Position numbers and translations under genes: made by a program
Source of the DNA: Gonatopus flavifemur
Lineage: Eukaryota > Arthropoda > Insecta > Hymenoptera > Dryinidae
Reading direction: 5' to 3'
Assembly (NCBI GenBank): GCA_018340375.1
Contig: JAFFJZ010000001.1
Coordinates: 74,392,001-74,456,000 of the forward strand
Length of the DNA stretch: 64,000 nucleotides
Notes under the pieces: model-generated
Databases searched by the model: none
The model's input: the letters and a program-made list of their open reading frames with translations, nothing else
Told to the model about the DNA's origin: nothing
Shown here: piece by piece, positions 57,001-64,000 of the stretch
Layout of the letters: the number at the start of each line of letters is the position of its first letter
Position numbering within the stretch: position 1 is the stretch's first letter

Positions 57001-57330
57001 TCTCATACAATTCTTTGGAGAAAGAGAGGGATAGAAGAGAGGTAGGAGAGAGAAGAAAGAAGCGTTCGCGGATGAGAGGATAGCATTCTTATCACCGTCT
57101 CGAAATCTATAACGCGGAGAACACGAAGAGATTCGCGTGAAACCCGGTGTGCGTTGCCTTACATCAGGTTTACGTCACTTTTTGCTAAGATGGAGAATGG
57201 CGATCGGTTCAACGCGTTCGTTGCATCGTGTATCGCATAGAAGTGCGAATCAAAGTGTTTCTTCTTTCCCTTTTTTCTTATTCACCTTTCGTACGGCGGA
57301 TTCCTCGACTACTTAGAGTAACGTTTGAAT
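57001..57330. promoter_or_regulatory. CpG-rich segment with a short ORF in good start context
   Basis: GAAGCGTTCGCGGATGAG through CGTTCGTTGCATCGTGTATC is CpG-rich relative to its surroundings and holds no MITE ends. ATG at 57190 has A at -3 and G at +4 and opens a 16-codon frame (MENGDRFNAFVASCIA). This could be an upstream ORF or the first coding bases of a spliced gene. No family match. Confidence 0.25.
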
Positions 57331-57674
57331 TACATCAAGTTTAGAAATACTTTCATGGCTGAAATTGTTCTTTGATTATAAAGAATGATACACAAAAACC
57401 ACGTTCTATTAATTCAGAAATTTTCTCATCCGTCATCTTGTCTTATTCTTTCATCGATGACTCATCACGCGACAGTGTCAATGATGTCTTGCGGTATTTT
57501 TCTTATTTCTTTGGAAGAAATTCACAGTCAAATGGGTTCTTAAATCAAATTCTTCGCATTCATCCGAAAATTATGGTTATTATATTGGTAATGTATGCTC
57601 CACTAAATTCTTTTGTTGACACAATTGAAAATTTGGTGGATTTTGCGAAAATTTGAGAGAACGTTAACCAAGTG
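57331..57674. other. No feature recognised
   Basis: A 94-codon plus-strand frame (57372-57656) shows no family resemblance. Confidence 0.35.
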
Positions 57675-57806
57675 CCCACAAAACACTCGTTGTCCAAAAG
57701 ATATCTTCAGAAATAATGAAGAACAGTGCAAGAAGTTGTATGCAACATGAATAGACTTCTGAATAGATTTCTGAATGATGTCTTTTAGACAAGGAGTGCT
57801 GTGTGG
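57675..57806. mobile_element. CCCACA-end hairpin MITE
   Basis: CCCACAAAACACTCGTTGTC and ACAAGGAGTGCTGTGTGG are inverted ends, with inner words AAAAGATATCTTCAGAAAT and ATTTCTGAATGATGTCTTTT. Confidence 0.6.
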
Positions 57807-57953
57807 ATGATCTTGGAACTAAAAGCAATTTGATGGAATATTTATGGTAAATGTTACTAATGTTTTAGTTATCAGAAATATTTGGTTGGAACTGGAAAAT
57901 GAGCTTTTACTAGGAACTTCCCAATAAACGTGACATGCTACACGGGAGAAATA

Positions 57954-58062
57954 CTCACACAGCACCACAGTCCCAGAAGAATTCATGAAGAATTCTCATT
58001 GAACTGATTGTGTTCTTTATGAATTCTTCAGAAATTCTTCTGGGACTGTGATGCTATGTGGG
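57954..58062. mobile_element. CCCACACAGC-family hairpin MITE, TA target
   Basis: CTCACACAGCACCACAGTCC and GGGACTGTGATGCTATGTGGG are the ends, with TA at 57952-57953 and 58063-58064. AGAAGAATTC and GAATTCTTC words pair inside. Third copy of the family at 25228 and 29121. Confidence 0.75.
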
Positions 58063-60221
58063 TATCATCTTGTAAATTACGATGTGAGGATTTTAGCGAA
58101 GGAATATATCTGCGGAATTAGTCCATTCAAAATCCAACACCGTGAATTGTGCGGGTTTTTGGCTAAATCACATCGAATATTACAATGTTGACTCCTACAA
58201 CAGAAGGTTATAACAGCAATATCTGTTCCACTGGTCCTGCGCTACCATTTTACCTTCGTCATTTCAGAGTTGTGTCATGCGACACATTTAGTAAACAAGT
58301 TTGAACATTTTTTCAAAACGTGATTTACCGAAAATTAATATTACAAAAAGAACTATCGAAGGAATTTTTCTTGAAATTTTACTACAATTCCTGATGGGGT
58401 AACTTTCCTTTCACTGGATATATGAATCTTAATTCAATAACCATATTCAAAATATCAAATAACTCAACCAGTTGTTTCACGTATAAGATTGTAAAAACAA
58501 AGAAGAAATCTTAATTTCAATAATTTCGTGTAATATGTCTTTTTTCGTCCTCCTTATTATCATCATGGTAATTTATGATGTCATTTCTGTTACTATTATC
58601 CGACACCATCACCGTAAGTGAAGCGAAATCCTCATTATAACTCAATGTTTTGGCAACCCAAGACGACTATTGCGTGAACTTTTCCTTCTCTTTTTTTTCT
58701 CATTATGCTCTCTGATATCATCTGACTATTATTCATTACCAGAGAAAAAGAAACATATTTATATTCTGAACGTATTTGGCAATCTCACCTCGATTCATTA
58801 GGGGGAAGATTTTATTGTGGAGTATCAGAATGGATGGCAATTAAAATCTTCACATTTGCAAACATGAAATCATCCGAGAATGGTGTTGTTAAGTTAAAAA
58901 GATGTTAATTAAAAATGCATACACGATTTCATTCGTTCAATTTCATTTTGCGTATATATTTTTGTAATTGAAAATTCAAAACATATACGAAGTAAAAACA
59001 GTTGAAGTAAAAGTATGGAATTTCCATGGATTTCCTTGTACGAATAGAAAGGAGAATGATGAAACTCTAACAACTGTGGAGTGTGTCCAGTGATGTTTCA
59101 CGGTTATGACAAGAACATGGATTATGCCGGTAAGGTTGATCAGCTAAGATCGATTCGTGCGATAAATAGAAAGTCGAAAAAGTCTTGGCAAAGAAATTCT
59201 GGTTCGCAATAGAGACTATCATCTAGAAACTAATACATTCATCGTATATAAATGAAATGGCGATAAAAGAATTTCTCTTGAGGGCTTCGAACTGAAACTT
59301 ATATTTCGAATTTGGCGATCGATTGTGATCTAAGAACATAGAAAAGGATCAAAATGTGTGTCAGCTGAAACTTCACAATTCGATATTTATATTTTTAAAT
59401 CCTTTCTATCCTTGTAAAAACATCCACCCGCGCTTTATTCGCAAGAATAGATTTAATCTATTTGAAAGGTATAAAATCACCTAATCGTCCATTTCTTAAA
59501 TTCCGTTGATCTTTTTTTGTGTCTAAATTTCATTTAACGACCCCATTTGGCGTGATATATTCGTTGATGATTGTCATTACCCAACACGTTGGCAACAGCT
59601 GATAAATACAAATCCCACCAAACAACATCTATAACGTGGCCATAACTCAAAAATAAAAGATGGAAAAAATGAAGAAACAGGAAGACCACAATATTAGCAA
59701 AGTTTCTCAATCGGTCTTCCACTCTCGTAGTGAAATATGCGTAGGCAATATCGCTACGGCATCAAAATGCGGATTAATCGTTGATTACACCGAGAGTGTA
59801 GATCGTCCATAGGATGAGTTAAGAGTTGTATATCGTTTTCATTGCGATTTATAAAAGGTGATTGCCGCATCGTCGGATGATGATGATGATGATAATGATT
59901 GTAAGAATATTTTCTTGCAGTCGGAGCATTGCTATTGCTCCTGGACTTTCATTGCTCCGGTTATGGTGTAAAAACGTGAGAGAATCCGCAGAGTTACGGA
60001 TGGAGATGAAAGGGGAAATCGATGCCGTGGAGAATTGATTCATATATCGACCGCGATCCAATATTGGATTCAGTTCGAGGTTGTTATTAAACGTGTAATC
60101 ACTGTTTTCTGAGATTTCATTTCATCACGGCATCCCATTTATTATGCCCATTGCGAAACGTGGTTTTTTTTTTATATGGAATTCCAAATAATTTTTGATG
60201 GGACGGAAATCAGAATATATA
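58063..60221. other. ~2.1 kb almost free of hairpin elements
   Basis: Apart from a (GAT)n run near 59876-59900, no repeat ends, transposase or gene features were noticed. Short open frames have no family resemblance. Confidence 0.4.
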
Positions 60222-61527
60222 ACACATGGGCTGAAAAGTCCCAGGCTTAACAAAGAAAACACGGTTTTTTTGTTCAAAATGAGCTTTATTCATTAACGCA
60301 ATCTCCGTTGAGAACAACGCAATCATTCCAGCGCCGCTCTAACATTTCAATACCCACTTTTGTAAAACGATTTATCTTTTGCCTCAAAATAGGCCTCAGT
60401 TTCAGCGATAACCGATAGCTCATTCGAGCGAAATTTCTCACCGGCAAGTATTTTTTTTAGGTTTCCGAACAGCCAGTAGTCGCTGGGAGCCAAATCTGGC
60501 GAATACGGTGGATGTGGAAGCAATGCGAAGTTCAATTCATGTAGTTTTGCTATTGTTTCGATTGACTTGTGACATGGTGCGTTGTCTTGATGAAATAAAA
60601 TGTTTTTCTTTGCCATAATGCAGTCGTTTCTTTCCAATTCCGGCCTTCAAACGCTCCAATAATGCGATATAATATTCACCGTTGATGGTATTTCCCTTCT
60701 CAAGATAGTCGATGAATATTACCACCCGCACATCCCAAAATACTGAGAAATGCCATAACCTTTCCAGCCGATTGTTGTGCTTTCGGGCGCTTTAGACGAG
60801 GTTCACCAGGGGCTGTCCACTCGGATGACGATCGTTTTGATTCCAGAGTGAAGTGATGGATCCATCTTTCATCCATTGTCACATATCGACGCAAACATTC
60901 CGGCTTTTTACGTTTGAACATGGCCAAACCCTGCTCAGAAGCATCAACGCGTTCTTATTTTTGATCAACAGGGAATAAACGCGGCACCCACTTTGAACAG
61001 AGCTTTCTCATAGTTGAATGCTCATGCGATATGAAGTCAATACGTTCTTTGGATATTTTGACGATGTCAGTTAACTCACGCAACTTCACTTTTTGATCAT
61101 TCAAAACGATTTTGTGGATTTTTTTTATGTTTTCTGGTGTTACAGCCTCATTTGGACGTCCACTGCGTTCCGCATCATCGGTATCTCTACGACCATGTTT
61201 GAAGTCAGCAAACCAATGTTTTATTGTAGTTTCTGATGGAGCGGAGTCCCCGCTTTTGGGGCTTTTCAAGCCATTGCTTCGCTTGAACGGTATTTTTTCC
61301 CATTAAGAAGCAGTGTAAAATTAGAATACGGAATTGTTTTTGATCCATTGTTTCGAAAATAACAAAAGTAGCGTCACTCTTAGTATAATAACTCACAAAC
61401 TAATGAATGGAATATCATGAAATCTTGACAGCTGTGTTTTGAAGGTTAGTACTAACTGAAAAACAGGTGAATGCAGTAAAATTCGCGCCATCTATGTGTT
61501 AAATCCGGGACTTTTCAGCCCATGTGT
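60222..61527 (-). mobile_element. Mariner B, irritans-like, complete ends
   Basis: ACACATGGGCTGAAAAGTCC and GGACTTTTCAGCCCATGTGT are perfect inverted ends, with TA at 60220-60221 and 61528-61529. The 1306-bp length is normal for mariner. The ends and transposase resemble the irritans subfamily. Its transposase is inactive (see next entry). Confidence 0.92.
60286..61348 (-). pseudogene. Mariner B transposase, several frameshifts and a stop
   Basis: The start is ATG at 61348 (MDQKQFRILILHCFLMGKN). Recognisable in order are PSETTIKHWFADFKHG, RSGRPNEAVTPENIKKIHKI, a second helix-turn-helix (LTDIVKISKERI), MRKLCSKWVPR and VTMDERWIHHFT (first Asp). These are followed by FIDYLEKGNTINGEYYIALLERL, LFHQDNAPCHKS (second Asp) and PPYSPDLAPSDYWLF (third Asp, D34D), then AETEAYFEAKDKSFYKSG. 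Damage seen: a frameshift near 61260, a TAA after VDQK near 60957, frameshifts near 60740 and 60630, and an extra base near 60355. The frameshift near 61260 is also present in the fragment at 18020-18654. Confidence 0.9.
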
Positions 61528-61529
61528 TA

Positions 61530-62173
61530 TTATTATATAAATAATTTGATCATTTTGAACATAAGAAAAAAAGAATACAATACAAGATTAAAGTGAATTC
61601 TACAGTTTCATGTAAAATTTTTACATTACAAAAAATTATTTCAACATGTAGATGAAAAATATACAGAATCCCTCGTGTATCGTATTCTTCTTCTTTTTCT
61701 TTCACCCTGAGACAGATTTTCCCACATCGTACATTAATTCTCATTCTCGTAACGATGTACGTCGAGATCGGAGAATCTTCAATCATCAATGGGTATACAG
61801 TGTATAGCCAATTACAGCAAAAACGTTTCGATTTGTCTGGGAATTTAATCGATGCCGATTCATATGGCTCTTCATTCATTCTGGAATCTGGAAACGACGT
61901 GTAACTGCTTACAAGGTAATGTCTTAACTCGGCATGAAGCTGCCCTTGAAGGGAGATCCAACTATCGAGCTTTCTCTGTTTCTTTACTCGAGATTACTCA
62001 AGTAACCTTTCATGCTTCGTAATGTATGATCCGATAAACTATGTATTTGATGGATATATTTTTCTTTCACGAAAGGACGAATCAATGTGTATTCGATCAC
62101 CATGGTAACATCTCAACTTGGTATTATACAACATTCTGAAAGTGAGGGAATCATCTTTTTTTACAACGTGGGG
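61530..62173. other. No feature recognised
   Basis: No repeat ends. A 109-codon minus-strand frame (61879-61550) has no family resemblance. Confidence 0.35.
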
Positions 62174-62183
62174 TATATAAAAG
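62174..62183 (+). promoter_or_regulatory. Candidate TATA box
   Basis: TATATAAAAG sits in otherwise repeat-free sequence. A possible start region (AGCGGATCAACAAATTACAG) lies about 30-45 nt downstream. No downstream coding exon could be identified, so this is only a candidate. Confidence 0.3.
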
Positions 62184-62486
62184 TGCGAGTTAGGCTATGA
62201 TTAATGACAGCGGATCAACAAATTACAGAGTGAATATTTCATATATAAAATTGATTCGAATAGCAGAGCTTCATTTTTTTGTTGTTTGGTTATAATTTTT
62301 ACTTATGTAACGGGAAAATGTAGGTAGGGAAAAACGATGAGGTTATTGATTCCGAGGAAATCGGTGGTGAGGAGTTATGCGGGGGCGGAATGAGAAAGGT
62401 GATGATTTGGTCAGAATGAACTTTAGTGAGAATCTCATTATAGAAATTGCCAGTAATTTGTATGTGTTCAAAAATCAACACACAGT

Positions 62487-62879
62487 TCACAATTTTTTTC
62501 TTCTAAAACTTATTGATGAATTTCGTAAAATGACCACTTGATTCAATTTGAGTCTGATTTGTATCTTCGATTTCGGGATATGATGGTTAGAAAAAGAAGC
62601 ATCGAAGATCTGTGAAAAAATGTTCGTAAATCGATGTTTTATTTCGTCAGGAATTAAGTAAATATGACAATACTTGATTTCCACAACCGAAATCTCTTCT
62701 TTAATATACTGGCAAATATCCGGAGTGGGCACAATTTTCATAATTATATTGGGAGTACAAATTAGTTCGGTCCGGTTTGAAAAGATGACTCTCGCTCTCA
62801 CGAATGTTTCATAGTCACAACCGATTTCAATTGTTTCAGAGAGGTTAGACACCTGTGAATAATATTCAGTTGATATCAC
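62487..62879 (-). CDS. Unrecognised 130-codon open frame
   Basis: Starts MISTEYYSQVSNLSETIEIG and ends FRRKKL. It has four cysteines and mixed charged/hydrophobic composition, with no signal peptide, membrane segment or known motif. It is the longest frame in the repeat-free stretch between the two 3' mariners. In AT-rich DNA a frame of this length can arise by chance. I see no splice sites that clearly extend it. Confidence 0.15.
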   Translation of the reverse strand: MISTEYYSQVSNLSETIEIGCDYETFVRARVIFSNRTELICTPNIIMKIVPTPDICQYIKEEISVVEIKYCHIYLIPDEIKHRFTNIFSQIFDASFSNHHIPKSKIQIRLKLNQVVILRNSSISFRRKKL

Positions 62880-62926
62880 TCCGAGTTCCTTCTAGAATTC
62901 CGATTTTTACTCAGTGAAGTAGGTTA

Positions 62927-63969
62927 AATTTCATTTTAATTAAGCAGCATTTGCGGGAGGTGCTAGTTTTCTGTTTTAATTGGAAAAAATTGCAGCTGAA
63001 GCCCATCGAATGCTTGTGGAAGTTTATGGTGACAATGCTCCAACTGATAAATCATGTAGGGAATGGTTTCGACGGTTTAAGAATGGCGATTTCAGTGTCG
63101 AAGACAAGCCTCGCTCGGGACAACCACAAAAATTCAAAAACGAGGAATCGGAGGCTTTACTCGACGAAGATCCGAGTCAAACGCAACAGGAGCTTGCGGA
63201 ATCATTAGGAGTTACGCGACAAGCAGTTTCCGTACGATTACAATCCATGGGCATGATTCAAAAGCAAGGCAATTGAGTGCCTTATGACTTGAAGCCTAGA
63301 GACATTGAACGGCAATTTTTCACTTGCGAGGAGCTGATTCGAGGACAACGAAGAAAGGGGTTCTTACATCGGATTGTGACAGGAGATGAGAAATGAGAAT
63401 TCTACGATAACCCCAAGGAAAGAAAATACTATGCTATGCCCGGTCAATCGTTGCCATCGACTTCAACATCGACACCAAAGAGGAATATTCATGGTTCAAA
63501 GATCATGCTGTGTATCTGGTAGGACCAAAAGGGTGTTATATACTATGAGTTGCTAAAACCTGGGGATTCTATTACGGGTGATCGGTATAGGCTACAATTG
63601 ATTCGTTTGAGTCGTGCGTTACGAGAAAAACGTCCGGAATACAAGGAAAGACATGACAAAGTTATTCTTTAACACGATAACGATCAGCCCCATGTCGCAA
63701 AAGTAGTGAAAAATTATCTGGAAACATTGAAGTGGGATATTCTACCGCACCCGCCGTACTCGCCGGACATCGCTCCTTCCGATTACTGGTTATTCCGACA
63801 GATGCAGCACGATTTGGCAGGCCACCGGTTCACTTCGTTCGAAGAAATCGAAAATTGGCTCCTAACTAGGATCGCCTCGAAAGACGAGACGTTTTTCCGT
63901 AACGGGATTCGAAAATTACCCGAAAGATGGGCAAAAGTGATAGCCATCGATGGACAATACTTTGATTGA
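62927..63969 (+). pseudogene. Mauritiana-like mariner transposase (D), nonsense-riddled
   Basis: The reading frame from about 62927 (KQHLREVLVFCFNWKK) loses one base in the A run near 62985, then continues as IAAEAHRMLVEVYGDNAPT, RSGQPQKFKNEE and ESLGVTRQAVSVRLQSMGMIQKQGN. It carries four in-frame stops: TGA at 63274, TGA at 63394, TAG at 63520 and TAA at 63670. The first and third stand where related transposases have Trp. The frame otherwise stays collinear through HRIVTGDE (first Asp), HDNDQPH (second Asp region), PPYSPDIAPSDYWLF (third Asp) and LPERWAKVIAIDGQYFD, ending at TGA 63967. The initiator Met is lost. No 5' terminal repeat was found, and the 3' end lies outside the window. Confidence 0.9.
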
Positions 63970-64000
63970 TATGATAATTCATGTTCTTCTGAAATTAGCG

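Noticed and set aside
59876..59900. GAT repeat considered as a LINE tail
   Set aside because: No upstream reverse transcriptase sequence and no flanking duplication.
1..64000. CRISPR arrays, bacterial operons or defence systems
   Set aside because: The repeats are inverted, not direct arrays with spacers, and no prokaryotic gene organisation is present.

Overview
The window looks like AT-rich insect nuclear DNA. It has a split gene with consensus GT-AG introns, four mariner transposons, a LINE tail, and very many short elements with terminal inverted repeats (MITEs and foldbacks). There are no bacterial operons, ribosome-binding-site-led genes, CRISPR arrays or phage genes. The order of insect cannot be read safely from the sequence.

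Genes. The only host gene I can support is the 3' end of a glycoside-hydrolase-18 protein of the imaginal-disc-growth-factor / chitinase-like type on the minus strand (1238-2170, two exons). Its 5' exons are not recognisable, and at least three nested mobile elements lie directly upstream of the first visible exon. Every other recognisable protein belongs to a transposon. These are a 5'-truncated LINE tail (3823-4274), an internally deleted mariner (12511-13424), a mauritiana-like mariner with a single frameshift (18655-19936), an irritans-like mariner with several frameshifts (60222-61527, minus), and a mauritiana-like transposase with one frameshift and four stops cut by the window end (62927-63969).

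Repeat layout. From 2 to 57 kb the sequence is a mosaic of hairpin-forming elements, often nested two to four deep (2.2-2.7, 7.1-9.1, 17.3-20.3, 20.9-21.7, 29.4-30.2, 30.9-31.6 and 34.5-36.4 kb). Several classes can be told apart by their ends and target duplications. One class has CAC(T/G)GAGAAAA-type ends with 2-bp duplications that are TA, CA or TG. A hAT-like class has 8-bp duplications (for example 45354-45500, 30257-30388, 8167-8901). A 1.8-kb foldback is flanked by TTAA and resembles piggyBac (34567-36404). Many larger foldbacks have interiors built from one short self-complementary word repeated on both strands (AGATCT, CTGATCAG, CAGGTCCTG, TTGCTG/CAGCAA and others).

Quieter stretches. 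40.05-43.0, 58.1-60.2 and 61.5-62.9 kb hold almost no such elements. CpG-richer segments near 51.1-51.9 and 57.0-57.3 kb, and TATA boxes at 51207 and 62174, are the best candidates for host regulatory or first-exon DNA. The most interesting structures are the A-B-A mariner chimera at 17668-19936 and the class of single-word foldbacks.
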